Counted from the stretch's first letter, positions 31,235-41,325 are shown. The stretch: 64,000 bases of DNA from Selenomonas sp. TAMA-11512 (GCF_037076525.1 NZ_AP029018.1:1302001-1366000); one strand, 5' to 3'. Program-made: numbers and translations. Notes: generated by a model from the sequence alone, not told the origin.

Positions 31235-32440
31235 ATGACGGTTAGAGCCCATAGTGTCAGTGAGCTGACTCGCTATATCAAACAGATATTTCAGGCGGAA
31301 GATATCCTCCATAACATTGCTGTGGAAGGCGAACTGTCTAATTTTAAGAGATATCCCTCCGGACATTGTTACTTCACATTGAAGGACAAAGATGCCTCCT
31401 TGAAGTGTGTCATGTTTAAAAGCTATGCCGGCGGTCTGCGGTTCCTGCCGGAAAACGGTATGATGGTCATTTTGACAGGCAGTATTTCTGTCTATGAACG
31501 CGATGGCGTATATCAACTCTATGCGGAGCAAATGCTGCCGGCAGGTATAGGTGAGATGCACTTAGCCTATGAACAGTTAAAAGAGCGATTGGAAAAAGAG
31601 GGGCTGTTCGCCGCAGAACATAAGGCTTCACTGCCCTTTTATCCACATGTCATCGGAGTTGTTACCTCCAGAGCCGGAGCCGTGCTGCGTGATATATATC
31701 GAGTCTCTAAACGTCGCAATCCGTATATACGATTGGTTTTATATCCGGTACAGGTACAGGGAGAATCGGCTGCCGCGGAAATTTCTCGAGGGATTCGGTT
31801 TTTCAATGAGAAATACCCGGTAGATGTCTTGATCGTTGGTCGTGGCGGCGGATCTCGAGAGGATTTGTGGGCATTTAACGAAGAACCTGTCGTACGAGCT
31901 ATTTATGCGTCTAAAATTCCTGTTATATCCGCAGTCGGGCATGAGACGGATACAACGTTGGCGGATTTTGTAAGTGATGTCCGCGCCTCTACGCCCTCGC
32001 AGGCAGCTGAACTTGCAGTGCCGGAGAGAGCTCAGCTTGTATATACAGTGCACAATATGGAGCGAAATTTACAAAACGCTCTTTTACATCATTTACAGAT
32101 AAAAAAACGGCAGCTGCATCAAGCGTGTTCGTTCTATCGCAAAAAAACACCGGAGCGCCTTTTGGCAGAGCATTGGCAGCGAGCAGATCATCTATTGTTT
32201 CAGTTGGATAGCCATAAACGTATGGGGCTTGAAAGAAAGGAACAGAAGTTTTTGGCAGCGTCAGCGCAACTTGAGCTTTTAAATCCTCTGCGTGTTTTAG
32301 CGCGAGGTTATGGAATTGTCGAGCAGGCCGGAGAGCCTCTTCATAGTGTCAAGGCGCTGTGTGAAGGCAATATCGTTCAAGTTACCGTGCAAGATGGTTC
32401 ATTTTCAGCAATGGTGCAGAAAGTTAAGCGAATAAAGTGA
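31235..32440 (+). CDS. xseA: Exodeoxyribonuclease VII large subunit
   Basis: A 401-residue subunit of ExoVII, which degrades single-stranded DNA into oligonucleotides. The N-terminal OB fold (VEGELSNFKRYPSGHCYFTLKD) binds DNA; the catalytic domain has GVVTSRAGAVLRDI, VGRGGGSREDLWAFN and VGHETDTTLADFVSDVRASTPSQAAE. A helical C-terminal region (about 275-350) binds the small subunit, whose gene follows after 16 bases. Confidence 0.96.
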   Translation: MTVRAHSVSELTRYIKQIFQAEDILHNIAVEGELSNFKRYPSGHCYFTLKDKDASLKCVMFKSYAGGLRFLPENGMMVILTGSISVYERDGVYQLYAEQMLPAGIGEMHLAYEQLKERLEKEGLFAAEHKASLPFYPHVIGVVTSRAGAVLRDIYRVSKRRNPYIRLVLYPVQVQGESAAAEISRGIRFFNEKYPVDVLIVGRGGGSREDLWAFNEEPVVRAIYASKIPVISAVGHETDTTLADFVSDVRASTPSQAAELAVPERAQLVYTVHNMERNLQNALLHHLQIKKRQLHQACSFYRKKTPERLLAEHWQRADHLLFQLDSHKRMGLERKEQKFLAASAQLELLNPLRVLARGYGIVEQAGEPLHSVKALCEGNIVQVTVQDGSFSAMVQKVKRIK

Positions 32441-32456
32441 CGAGGAGTTTTTACAT

Positions 32457-32705
32457 ATGGGCAGAAAGAAGCAGCCAACCTTTGAAGAAGCTTTGACAGA
32501 ATTGGAATCGATTACGCGAACTATGGAAAACGGTGACCTGCTCTTAACGGATCTGATGAAACAATATGCGCATGGTGTAGAACTGGCTGCAATCTGTAAA
32601 GCTGCGCTGACGGACGCTGAAAAAGCAATGGATGCAGTATTGGTCGATAAGGTCGATCAGATTGAAGAATTGCGTCTGGAGGTTGAGGGTGATATCAATG
32701 GATAG
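32457..32705 (+). CDS. xseB: Exodeoxyribonuclease VII small subunit
   Basis: An 82-residue helical-hairpin protein: TFEEALTELESITRTMENGDLLLTDLMKQYAHGVEL is the usual core. Several copies wrap the long helix of XseA. Its end overlaps the start of ispA by eight bases, so translation of the two is probably coupled. Confidence 0.95.
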   Translation: MGRKKQPTFEEALTELESITRTMENGDLLLTDLMKQYAHGVELAAICKAALTDAEKAMDAVLVDKVDQIEELRLEVEGDING

Positions 32706-33567
32706 TACGAAAGAGCGTATCGGATTGATTGAGCGAGCCTTACAAGAGGCTCTTTCTTTGCGTCCTGCCTATGAAAAGAAGCTGCACCAAGCGATGGAGT
32801 ATAGTCTTATGGCTGGCGGGAAGCGTATTCGCCCCTTGCTTCTAATGGCAGCAGCGGATGCCGTTGGCGGGCATGGAGAGAATTTTATTACAGCAGCCTG
32901 CTCTTTGGAAATGATACATTCGTATTCGTTGATACACGATGATCTTCCGGCTATGGATGATGACGACTATCGACGAGGTAAACCGACAAATCACAAAGTG
33001 TTTGGAGAAGGAATGGCAATCCTTGCGGGCGACGGATTGGAAACCCTAGCCTTTGAGGTATTGCTTCGGCAGAAGGCGGCCCCGGAAACGCTCTTAGCTG
33101 TCGTTCGAGAATTAGCGGATGCTGCAGGTCCTTATGGTATGGTAGGTGGGCAAGCGATTGACCTGGATGCGGAGGATACTTCCATTGATATAAAGACGCT
33201 CCAGAAAATGCATGCCGGTAAGACGGGGGCTCTTTTTCGCGCCGCTATTCGTATGGGAGCTATCCTGGCCGGTGCAAAAGAGGCGGAGCTTGCGGCACTT
33301 ACCGAGTATGCGGAAAAATTCGGTATGGCTTTTCAGATTACAGATGACATTCTTGACGTGACAGGCGATGAGGCACTCTTAGGAAAACCTGTAGGCAGTG
33401 ATGAAAAACAGCATAAGTCAACTTATGTGAGTCTGCTCTCATTACATGAGGCCGGAGAGCTTGCCAAGAAAGCAGTCGATGAGGCTATAGCCGCACTGGA
33501 ACCTTTTGGCGAACGAGCTGCTTTTTTGCGACAGACCGTTCAGTATTTATTGGATCGAAAGGCTTGA
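32698..33567 (+). CDS. ispA: Polyprenyl synthase (farnesyl/geranylgeranyl diphosphate synthase)
   Basis: A 289-residue all-helical prenyltransferase that condenses isopentenyl diphosphate with dimethylallyl or geranyl diphosphate. MAGGKRIRPLLLMAA, the first aspartate-rich motif DDLPAMDDDDYRRG (with the two-residue insert of bacterial type II FPP synthases) and the second motif FQITDDILDVTGD are present. The ATG at 32698 overlaps xseB. Immediately next is dxs, so an early and a late step of the MEP isoprenoid route share a transcript. Confidence 0.94.
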   Translation: MDSTKERIGLIERALQEALSLRPAYEKKLHQAMEYSLMAGGKRIRPLLLMAAADAVGGHGENFITAACSLEMIHSYSLIHDDLPAMDDDDYRRGKPTNHKVFGEGMAILAGDGLETLAFEVLLRQKAAPETLLAVVRELADAAGPYGMVGGQAIDLDAEDTSIDIKTLQKMHAGKTGALFRAAIRMGAILAGAKEAELAALTEYAEKFGMAFQITDDILDVTGDEALLGKPVGSDEKQHKSTYVSLLSLHEAGELAKKAVDEAIAALEPFGERAAFLRQTVQYLLDRKA

Positions 33568-33577
33568 GGAGTGCACA

Positions 33578-35467
33578 ATGGGTACACTACTGGAAACAAT
33601 AAAAAATCCACAGGATTTCAAGGAGTTTTCCATGGAACAGCTTTTGCAGCTTGCAGGCGAGATTCGCACGCAGATTATAGAGACTGTTTCATTGACAGGA
33701 GGACATCTGGCTCCGAGTCTGGGCGTAGTCGAGCTGACTATAGCCTTACACCGCATACTGGAGTGTCCGCAGGATAAGTTGATTTGGGATGTCGGTCATC
33801 AATCCTATCCGCACAAACTTTTGACCGGTCGACTGGATCGTTTTTTTACATTACGCCAAAAGGATGGAATCACAGGATTCCCAAATCGCAAAGAGTCTCC
33901 CTATGATGCCTTCGGTACAGGGCATGCAAGCACCTCTATTTCCGCTGCGCTGGGCATGGCTGCTGCACGTGATTTGGCGGGAGCTGACTATAAGGTTGTA
34001 GCGATTATCGGCGACGGAGCATTGACCGGCGGTGAAGCATTTGAAGCTCTAAACCAGGCGGGTGCTCTAAAAAAGAACATAATCGTCATACTGAATGATA
34101 ACGGAATGTCTATTGCACACAATGTCGGTGCGATGTCCGAATATCTCTCTCTGTTTCGAGCGGATCGTCGTTATGCACAAGCTAAAAAAGAGCTCAAGGG
34201 AATTTTGAAGCGAATTCCCCGTATTGGCGAACAGGTTGTCGAAACGGCTGAGCACTTTAAAGATGGAGTCCGTTCTGCATTGATTCCGGGAGAGTTTTTC
34301 ACGCAGCTTGGATTCCAATATTTTGGTCCGTTTGATGGACATAATTTACCCTTACTGCTGGATATTCTTGAAGCGGCTGTGGAAAGACAAGGTCCTATTT
34401 TGCTTCATGTTAAGACGCATAAAGGGCATGGATATCCGCCAGCAGAGGATTCCCCTGAAAAGTTTCACGGCATTGGCAAGTTCGATATCGAAAACGGAGA
34501 AACCTCGAAGAACATAAATCGTACACCTACTTATACAGAGGTGTTTGGTCGAGCTATACTGGAAGCAGCCGAACATGATTCACGCATCGTTGCGATTACG
34601 GCTGCTATGCCGGAAGGCACTGGGTTAAAACCGTTTTCTGAACGATTTCCTTCGCGCTTTTATGATGTCGGGATTGCGGAAGAACACGCCATGACATTTG
34701 CTGCAGGACTGGCTGCGTCCGGTGCTCGTCCTGTCGTGGCGCTTTACTCTACCTTTGCACAGCGCGCCTATGATCAGATCATTCATGACGTCGCTCTGCA
34801 GAACCTGCCTGTCTTGATTGCTTTGGATCGAGCCGGATTTGTAGGGGCGGATGGTGCGACACATCACGGTGTCTTTGATTATTCCTATTTGCGCCACATC
34901 CCAAATCTGACCGTTTGGGCCCCAAAGGATGAAAATGAACTTGGAAAAATGGTGCAGACCGCTTTGCGCACAAATGGCCCTGTTGCCATTCGCTATCCCC
35001 GTGGGGAGGGGAGAGGTGTAGCGTTGGAAAGTCGCTTTGAGCCTTTTTCTGAAATACGGGCAGAGGTGCTTCAGCAGGGACAAGAGGTTGCGATTTTGGC
35101 TGTTGGAAGTATGGTGGAAAAAGCAGAAGATATCGCTAACCGGCTGACAGCAGCTCAGATACGGCCAACCATTGTTAATATACGCAGCATCAAGCCCCTC
35201 GACATTGACTGTCTAAAGGAATTGATCGGAGCTCCCTCTTTGCGCCTCTTGGTGACGATGGAGGAAAATGTCTTAGCGGGCGGTTTCGGCTCCTTGGTAC
35301 TGGAAACACTGGCAGATTTAAAGCAAACTATACCTACGCTGCGTTTCGGGATCCCGGATACCTTTGTGGAGCAGGGAAGTGTCAAAGAAGAGCTTGAGAT
35401 GTGCGGGCTCCTACCGGAGCAAATGGCAGATATCATTCTGGAACGTTTGCAGGAATTGAAAGGGTAG
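33578..35467 (+). CDS. dxs: 1-deoxy-D-xylulose-5-phosphate synthase
   Basis: A 629-residue thiamine diphosphate enzyme joining pyruvate and glyceraldehyde 3-phosphate, the first step of the MEP pathway. WDVGHQSYPHKLLTGR, the ThDP/Mg motif GDGALTGGEAFEALNQAG ending in LNDN, and the pyrimidine-domain AEEHAMTFAAGLAASG with DRAGFVGADGATHHG are visible. The start at ATG 33578 has GAGGAG upstream; the frame upstream overlaps ispA and is not used. tlyA begins two bases after the stop. Confidence 0.97.
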   Translation: MGTLLETIKNPQDFKEFSMEQLLQLAGEIRTQIIETVSLTGGHLAPSLGVVELTIALHRILECPQDKLIWDVGHQSYPHKLLTGRLDRFFTLRQKDGITGFPNRKESPYDAFGTGHASTSISAALGMAAARDLAGADYKVVAIIGDGALTGGEAFEALNQAGALKKNIIVILNDNGMSIAHNVGAMSEYLSLFRADRRYAQAKKELKGILKRIPRIGEQVVETAEHFKDGVRSALIPGEFFTQLGFQYFGPFDGHNLPLLLDILEAAVERQGPILLHVKTHKGHGYPPAEDSPEKFHGIGKFDIENGETSKNINRTPTYTEVFGRAILEAAEHDSRIVAITAAMPEGTGLKPFSERFPSRFYDVGIAEEHAMTFAAGLAASGARPVVALYSTFAQRAYDQIIHDVALQNLPVLIALDRAGFVGADGATHHGVFDYSYLRHIPNLTVWAPKDENELGKMVQTALRTNGPVAIRYPRGEGRGVALESRFEPFSEIRAEVLQQGQEVAILAVGSMVEKAEDIANRLTAAQIRPTIVNIRSIKPLDIDCLKELIGAPSLRLLVTMEENVLAGGFGSLVLETLADLKQTIPTLRFGIPDTFVEQGSVKEELEMCGLLPEQMADIILERLQELKG

Positions 35468-35469
35468 CT

Positions 35470-36279
35470 ATGGCGAAAGAACGACTCGATGTCTTACTTG
35501 TTAATCGCGGTTTTTTCCCAAGCAGAGAGCGAGCTCGCGCCCTTATCATGGAGGGAAAGGTTCTTGTCAATGAAAGGAAGATAGATAAACCGGGTACAGC
35601 CGTAAAAGAAGATGCTGTTATTCGTCTTTTAGGGGAAGATATCCCTTTTGTCAGTCGGGGAGGACTGAAGCTCTCGAAAGCCCTGGACACCTTTTCACTT
35701 TCGTTAAAAGGAAAAGTGATGGCGGATATTGGTGCCGCAACAGGGGGATTCACAGACTGTGCCTTACAGCGCGGAGCGCGCAAAGTCTATGCAATTGATG
35801 TCGGCTATGGACAACTTGCCTGGAAGCTCCGCACAGATGAACGAGTCGTCAATATGGAGCGCACGAATATTCGTCAGGTGACACAGGAGATGTTTGCATA
35901 TCCATTGGATTTTGCCTCAATTGATGTTGCATTTATTTCACTTTCTAAGGTATTGCCAACCGTCTATGAGATACTGTCTCCCAGTGGGGAGGTTGTCGCC
36001 TTGATCAAGCCTCAGTTTGAAGCCGGACGTGAACATGTTGGAAAAAAAGGTGTTGTTCGAGATCCATCGATACATATATCCGTGATACGAGACGTATTTC
36101 AAACGGCAGACAATCTTGGCTTTTATCCGACGCAGCTGACCTTTTCCCCTGTCAAGGGACCGGAGGGAAATATTGAATATCTTGTTCATCTTGAGAAGGT
36201 GCCGTCTGCACCCGCAGAGCAGGAGACAATCCATATTGAAAATATTGTGCAGGAAGCACATCTTACATTGACAAAGTAA
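35470..36279 (+). CDS. tlyA: TlyA family rRNA 2'-O-methyltransferase
   Basis: A 269-residue protein with an N-terminal S4 RNA-binding domain (RLDVLLVNRGFFPSRERARALIMEGKVLVN) and a C-terminal FtsJ-like SAM methyltransferase (VMADIGAATGGFTDCALQRGA, then VYAIDVGYGQLAWKLR). TlyA methylates ribose 2'-hydroxyls in 16S and/or 23S rRNA in mycobacteria; older annotations call it hemolysin. Its location between dxs and nadK is the conserved B. subtilis yqxC locus. Confidence 0.93.
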   Translation: MAKERLDVLLVNRGFFPSRERARALIMEGKVLVNERKIDKPGTAVKEDAVIRLLGEDIPFVSRGGLKLSKALDTFSLSLKGKVMADIGAATGGFTDCALQRGARKVYAIDVGYGQLAWKLRTDERVVNMERTNIRQVTQEMFAYPLDFASIDVAFISLSKVLPTVYEILSPSGEVVALIKPQFEAGREHVGKKGVVRDPSIHISVIRDVFQTADNLGFYPTQLTFSPVKGPEGNIEYLVHLEKVPSAPAEQETIHIENIVQEAHLTLTK

Positions 36280-36285
36280 ACGTGA

Positions 36286-37146
36286 ATGGTGGTTGTAAAT
36301 ATGATGTCTATAGGGATTTTTCCCAATATGCAAAAGAATTTAGCCAAAAGCATCTTGAAGCGCGTCATGAACTTTTTTATTGGAAAATCGGTGCGCGTAG
36401 TGATGCCGCAGCGTGAGGCCGAGTACTTCGGATTCCCTGCATATGGCTCCGAAAGTATTGTAGATGAGTCCTTGGACATTGCTGTCAGTATCGGCGGTGA
36501 CGGGACTCTATTGGGGGTCTGTCGATTACTTTCACAGCACGATATCCCCGTTTGCGGTATCAATCTTGGAACAGTCGGATTTATGACGGATATAGAACTC
36601 AATGAGATTGAAAAATGTCTGCAAAAACTGTTGAACGGCAACTACAATATTGAAGAACGGCTAATGTTAACAGGGACGGCTCTGCATGGCGGCAAAGAGA
36701 TGCTCTTAGGTCATGCCATCAATGATATTGTTGTATCCAAAGGCGGACTTGCCCGTATGCTGCGCATCAGTCTGGATGTCAATAAGACACAGGTGGCGGA
36801 TTATAAAGCAGATGGCATTATCGTTTCTACGGCAACAGGTTCTACGGCGTATTCGTTGTCGGCGGGAGGACCGATTCTAAACCCGCTTGTAAAAGCGCTG
36901 CTTCTGACACCTATCTGTCCGCATTCCTTTAATATTCGCCCGATGGTCGTCCGTGCAGAGGATATTGTTGAGGTACATGTCGTATCGGGACAAGATGTCG
37001 CTGCGACGCTTGATGGACAAAAAATTATCCCCCTGGACGAGGGCGATACAGTGATTGTACGCCAATCGGAAAAATCGGCACGCATTGTTAAATTTGCGGA
37101 TAAAGATTACTATAAGATAGTTCGTACGAAGCTATGGGGAACCTGA
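36286..37146 (+). CDS. nadK: NAD kinase
   Basis: A 286-residue kinase making NADP from NAD. The GGDGTLLG motif (near residue 70) binds phosphate, followed by INLGTVGFMTDIE, the LGHAINDIVV region and STATGSTAYSLSAGGPI. Start uncertain among ATG at 36286, 36301 and 36304; GGTGG lies before the later pair, and SIGIFPN is the first conserved segment, so the shorter forms are plausible. Member of the tlyA-nadK-argR-recN cluster. Confidence 0.95.
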   Translation: MVVVNMMSIGIFPNMQKNLAKSILKRVMNFFIGKSVRVVMPQREAEYFGFPAYGSESIVDESLDIAVSIGGDGTLLGVCRLLSQHDIPVCGINLGTVGFMTDIELNEIEKCLQKLLNGNYNIEERLMLTGTALHGGKEMLLGHAINDIVVSKGGLARMLRISLDVNKTQVADYKADGIIVSTATGSTAYSLSAGGPILNPLVKALLLTPICPHSFNIRPMVVRAEDIVEVHVVSGQDVAATLDGQKIIPLDEGDTVIVRQSEKSARIVKFADKDYYKIVRTKLWGT

Positions 37147-37179
37147 AATACGCATAGAAACGTCGGGGAGAGCAGTGAT

Positions 37180-37641
37180 ATGAAGTCGAAACGACATACC
37201 TTAATACGGGAAATTATTGGTAAGGAAGAAATAGAAACACAAGAGGAATTGGCTGAAGCACTGCGCAAGCACTCCTTTGATGTAACACAAGCGACGGTAT
37301 CCCGGGATATCAAAGAGCTTATGCTGCGAAAGGTTCCCATGTCCAACGGGCGATCACGCTATGCTGTTCCCGCGGATACAAATCGAATTATTGCGGGCGG
37401 AAGAAGTGTGCGAATGTTTCAGGACTCGGTTATGCATGTTGATTCGAGTGAAAATATAGTCGTTATGAAGACCCTTCCGGGTACGGCAAATGCAATTGCC
37501 TCGATTTTAGATCATGAGGCATGGACAGATGTGATTGGAACGGTTGCCGGAGATGATACGATTCTGCTGGTCATAAAACCGACGGCAGCGGTGCCGAAGG
37601 TAATGGAACGTTTAAGATTCATGATGGCGGGAGGGAGGTAG
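37180..37641 (+). CDS. argR: Arginine repressor ArgR/AhrC
   Basis: A 153-residue hexameric regulator that senses arginine. The N-terminal winged helix (about 1-70) has TQEELAEALRKHSFDVTQATVSRDIKEL; the C-terminal domain (about 80-150) has TLPGTANAIASILDH and VAGDDTILLVIK for oligomerisation and arginine contact. No arginine biosynthesis gene is in the window; the location before recN is conserved in Firmicutes and says nothing about its targets. Confidence 0.95.
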   Translation: MKSKRHTLIREIIGKEEIETQEELAEALRKHSFDVTQATVSRDIKELMLRKVPMSNGRSRYAVPADTNRIIAGGRSVRMFQDSVMHVDSSENIVVMKTLPGTANAIASILDHEAWTDVIGTVAGDDTILLVIKPTAAVPKVMERLRFMMAGGR

Positions 37642-37642
37642 T

Positions 37643-39361
37643 ATGCTCACATCATTAAAGGTATGGAATTTTGCATTGATTGAAGAGGTTAAGATCGAAT
37701 TTGATGAAGGTCTTAATATCTTAACGGGAGAAACAGGGGCCGGCAAGTCCATTTTAATTGACGCTCTGGGGGCTGTTCTTGGCAGCCGGCTCACCGTTTC
37801 GGCTATTCGCACGAATTGCGAATGGCTGAAGGTGGAAGCTGTTTTTGATATAGCAGGGCAGGATGAGCTCATAAAAATGTTGTCGGATCAGATGATAGAG
37901 GCGGAAGACAATCTTCTTATTTTGATACGGCAAGTGTCGAAAACAGGCAAGAATTCTATTCTTGCTAATGGCTCGCATATTACACTGACACTTTTACGCT
38001 CCATTAGCAAATACCTGATGGATATTCACGGGCAAAATGAGAATCTTGCTCTTCTGAGAGAAGAGAATCGTTTTCGCTTAGTTGACGGAAGTAATGCCGA
38101 CATTCGTGCGCTTTATGTCGACTATATGAGTCAATACAGATGCTGGCAGGAGCTTTTAAAAAAGAAGCAGGAACTGGAAAATGCGGCAAAGAACTATGAC
38201 GAGCGACTGGATATGCTGCGCTGGCAGGAAAAAGAAATTACGGATGCCGAACTGAAAGAGGGCGAAGATGAAGCTCTCGAAGCAGATATACATAGACTCT
38301 CTCATGCAGAAAAAATCGCACAATATGTACAAGAGGCCTATATGTATCTTGATGAGGAGCCAGGCGGAACGTCGCTGTCTATTCTTTCCGCACTTGCAAA
38401 AGTCAGGCATGCATTGGAATCTCTTTCTCGCTATGATGATGGTTTAGAAAATGCAAGAAATCTGATTGAAACAGCGATTACGGAGCTGCAGGAGGCGGCG
38501 TATGAGGTTCGCGATTACGGTGAAAGTATGGATGCCGATCCGGCACGGTTGGATCAAATGCAGCAACGCTTAGATACAATTGACAGGCTCCGTCATAAAT
38601 ACGGTGCAACTGTTGCAGAAATTCTGGCGCACCAGAAAAAAATACAGGCAGAACTGACGTCTATCGAAAATTATGATACCGATCTAGCTTCCCTTGATAA
38701 AGAAATTGAGACAGCCGCCACTCGAGTTGCCGCAGCAGCAGATAACCTGTCCTTGCAGCGAAAAAAGGCTGCAAAAAAGCTGACAGCGGAAATCGTAAAA
38801 CAGATTCATAGTCTTGGTATGAAAGAAGCTGATTTTCATATAGATGTTACATCCGGTTCCGACTATACGCCAACAGGAAAAGATCAGATACGGATTCTCT
38901 TCTCGGCGAATCCGGGTGAAAGTGCTCAAGCACTCGAGCAAGTTGCTTCCGGCGGTGAGTTATCACGTATAGCGCTCGCTATTAAAGCGGTCTCTGCCGC
39001 ATCGGATGATGCGGCCCCCAGTATGGTCTTTGATGAAATCGATACGGGCATCGGCGGGCAAACGGCTCGCATGGTAGCGGAACGCATTGCTCTCGTCGCA
39101 GATAAGAAACAGGTCCTCTGCATCACGCATTTGCCGCAGATTGCTTGTATGGCAGATGTGCACCTCTATATTCATAAGGAAACAAAAAATGGGCGGACAA
39201 TGACCTTTATTGATCGACTGTCGGAAGTTTCTCGAGTCAACGAAATAGCTCGCATGGCATCCGGGAATGATATCACGGCTGCCGCGCTTGACAATGCAAG
39301 AGAAATGGTAGATAATGCGAAAATCAAGAAGGACATGCTGCTTCGCAAAAAGGAAAAATAG
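37643..39361 (+). CDS. recN: DNA repair protein RecN
   Basis: A 572-residue SMC-like ATPase recruited to double-strand breaks. Walker A GETGAGKSILIDALGAVLG is near residue 30; two coiled-coil arms (about 150-375) surround a short hinge; the ABC signature SGGELSRIALAIK and Walker B MVFDEIDTGIGGQTA are in the C-terminal half, followed by VLCITHLPQIACMAD. It starts one base after argR ends and has GGGAGG within the end of argR as ribosome site. Confidence 0.96.
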   Translation: MLTSLKVWNFALIEEVKIEFDEGLNILTGETGAGKSILIDALGAVLGSRLTVSAIRTNCEWLKVEAVFDIAGQDELIKMLSDQMIEAEDNLLILIRQVSKTGKNSILANGSHITLTLLRSISKYLMDIHGQNENLALLREENRFRLVDGSNADIRALYVDYMSQYRCWQELLKKKQELENAAKNYDERLDMLRWQEKEITDAELKEGEDEALEADIHRLSHAEKIAQYVQEAYMYLDEEPGGTSLSILSALAKVRHALESLSRYDDGLENARNLIETAITELQEAAYEVRDYGESMDADPARLDQMQQRLDTIDRLRHKYGATVAEILAHQKKIQAELTSIENYDTDLASLDKEIETAATRVAAAADNLSLQRKKAAKKLTAEIVKQIHSLGMKEADFHIDVTSGSDYTPTGKDQIRILFSANPGESAQALEQVASGGELSRIALAIKAVSAASDDAAPSMVFDEIDTGIGGQTARMVAERIALVADKKQVLCITHLPQIACMADVHLYIHKETKNGRTMTFIDRLSEVSRVNEIARMASGNDITAAALDNAREMVDNAKIKKDMLLRKKEK

Positions 39362-39372
39362 GAGGCTTTATC

Positions 39373-39915
39373 ATGTACGAGGATTTGATTGAGACAAAAA
39401 TCAGCAGTGAATCCATTTATGACGGAAAACTGCTTCATGTGCGTTGCGATACGGTACGCTTGCCAAACGGCAATACAGCTACACGAGAGTGGATCATACA
39501 TCCGGGAGCTGCGGCTGTACTGCCTGTCACAGAGGCCGAGGAGGTTCTTTTAGTTCGCCAGTATCGATATCCGATCGATGCTGTAACACTGGAGATCCCT
39601 GCCGGGAAATTGGACGCTCCGGATGAACCACCCTTGGAATGTGCTAAAAGAGAATTATCCGAAGAAACAGGGTATACGGCTGATCACTATATAAAGCTGA
39701 CAACCGTTGCAACAACTGTGGGATTTACAAATGAAAAAATACACATATATCTTGCAAAGGGACTAAATGTCGGTGAGCAGCATACGGATGACGATGAATT
39801 TATTCACGTTGTAAAGATGCCGCTTCAAGAAGCTGTCAAATTGGTTTATGACGGTACGATTGTAGATGGTAAATCCATCACAGCAATTCTGATGGCTGCA
39901 AATATGGAGAAATAA
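39373..39915 (+). CDS. Nudix hydrolase, ADP-ribose pyrophosphatase type
   Basis: A 180-residue Nudix protein. The Nudix box PAGKLDAPDEPPLECAKRELSEETGY matches the consensus with one extra residue in the first loop, a variant common in NudF-like ADP-ribose pyrophosphatases. An N-terminal strand dimerisation region and the late Glu pair (DDEFIHV) fit the same subgroup. ADP-ribose cleavage is a family inference. It follows recN by 11 bases. Confidence 0.88.
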   Translation: MYEDLIETKISSESIYDGKLLHVRCDTVRLPNGNTATREWIIHPGAAAVLPVTEAEEVLLVRQYRYPIDAVTLEIPAGKLDAPDEPPLECAKRELSEETGYTADHYIKLTTVATTVGFTNEKIHIYLAKGLNVGEQHTDDDEFIHVVKMPLQEAVKLVYDGTIVDGKSITAILMAANMEK

Positions 39916-39963
39916 ATCATAAAATGCAAGAGCAGTGACGTAAAGGAGTCGACAGGATAGAAT

Positions 39964-40593
39964 ATGTTTGATTTTGACTTAGCCACTTTAATTGCCTTTA
40001 TTCCGGGTATTTTGATTGCCATGGTGATCCATGAGTATTCCCATGCTCGCATGGCGGTTGCAATGGGGGATTTTACTCCTCGAATGATGGGGCGTCTGAC
40101 ACTCAATCCGATTGCGCACGTCGATTGGATTGGTCTTTTGATGCTCTTTTTTGTCCACTTTGGCTGGGCCAAGCCTGTTATGTATAATCCACGCAATTTT
40201 CATGATGTACGCAAGGGGGAGCTTTTAACGGCATTGGCCGGTCCCGCCTCCAACATTATTGTTGCATTTTTAGCATATGCGTTTTTTGTTTTATATCAGC
40301 AAACAGGTTTGTATCTGTCTGACGGACTTTTTCTGGTTTTACGCTCTATTATTTTAATCAACATCAATTTTGCCGTCTTTAATATGCTGCCATTGCCACC
40401 ATTGGATGGATCAAAAGTCTTAATGACCTTCCTTCCGGGTAATCTTGCTTATCAGCTCATGCAATTAGAGAGGTATAGCTTTATCATTTTGATTTTATTG
40501 CTCTACCTTGGACCGATTCGTACGATTTTAGTTGGTATGAGCTCCTTTATACTTACTGTTTTTCAAGCTTTTTTCTCTGTCTTTTTTATCTAG
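39964..40593 (+). CDS. Site-2 protease family (M50) membrane metalloprotease
   Basis: A 209-residue intramembrane zinc protease of the short YwhC-like type. HEYSHARMA (His23, Glu24, His27) in the first helix is the zinc motif and NMLPLPPLDGSKVL near residue 142 supplies the Asp ligand. Four to five membrane helices are visible and no PDZ domain is present. The substrate is unknown. Placement just before scpA-scpB is common in Firmicutes. Confidence 0.9.
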   Translation: MFDFDLATLIAFIPGILIAMVIHEYSHARMAVAMGDFTPRMMGRLTLNPIAHVDWIGLLMLFFVHFGWAKPVMYNPRNFHDVRKGELLTALAGPASNIIVAFLAYAFFVLYQQTGLYLSDGLFLVLRSIILININFAVFNMLPLPPLDGSKVLMTFLPGNLAYQLMQLERYSFIILILLLYLGPIRTILVGMSSFILTVFQAFFSVFFI

Positions 40594-40602
40594 GTTGGCA
40601 AA

Positions 40603-41325
40603 ATGAATACGTATACGGTTCACTTGCAGGCATTTGAAGGACCTATGGACCTTTTAATGCACCTGATTGAGAAGAATAAAATTGACATTTATGATATCCC
40701 CATTGCAGTGCTGACAGAACAATATCTGGAGTACATTAAGTCAATGGAAGAATTTGATATCGAAATTGCTAGTGAGTTTCTTCTCATGGCTGCAACTCTT
40801 TTGCAGATTAAAGCGCGGATGATGCTGCCCAAGCCGCCTAAACAAGAGGAAGAGAGTGAAGAAGACCCTCGCCATGAGCTCATTGAGCGCATCCTGGAAT
40901 ATAGACGCTTTCAAGCGGTCAGTGAAACTTTGGACAATATGGCTTCGATGCAGGAAAAACACATTGCCCGAACGCCGAATTTACCTCCGATTCGCCATTT
41001 TCCTCCGCAAGGTTTATCCGTATCGCTCCTGATTGAAGCATTTGAACTTGCCATGATTGTTCAACAGGAATTGACTATTCCGGAAGCTTTAGTCGAGCCT
41101 GAAGTGTTTTCCATTCAAGATAAGATTACGGATATCCTAACAACTCTGCATAGAAAACAGGGCAGGATTTTCTTTCGAGATACCTATCCGACAGGAACGA
41201 AAAAGGAGATAATTACTTCTTTTTTGGCACTTTTAGAGCTGATCAAGCAAAAGACAATTGTAATATGCCAAACAGCGTTATTTTCGAATATATCCATAGA
41301 AATTCGTCTTCGAGAGGAAGTGTAA
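40603..41325 (+). CDS. scpA: Segregation and condensation protein A
   Basis: A 240-residue kleisin that bridges the SMC dimer in bacterial condensin. The N-terminus YTVHLQAFEGPMDLLMHLIEKNKIDIYDIPI and SEFLLMAATLLQIKARMMLP are characteristic; the C-terminal winged helix (about 170-240) binds the SMC head. An acidic linker lies near residue 85. scpB starts three bases later. Confidence 0.95.
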   Translation: MNTYTVHLQAFEGPMDLLMHLIEKNKIDIYDIPIAVLTEQYLEYIKSMEEFDIEIASEFLLMAATLLQIKARMMLPKPPKQEEESEEDPRHELIERILEYRRFQAVSETLDNMASMQEKHIARTPNLPPIRHFPPQGLSVSLLIEAFELAMIVQQELTIPEALVEPEVFSIQDKITDILTTLHRKQGRIFFRDTYPTGTKKEIITSFLALLELIKQKTIVICQTALFSNISIEIRLREEV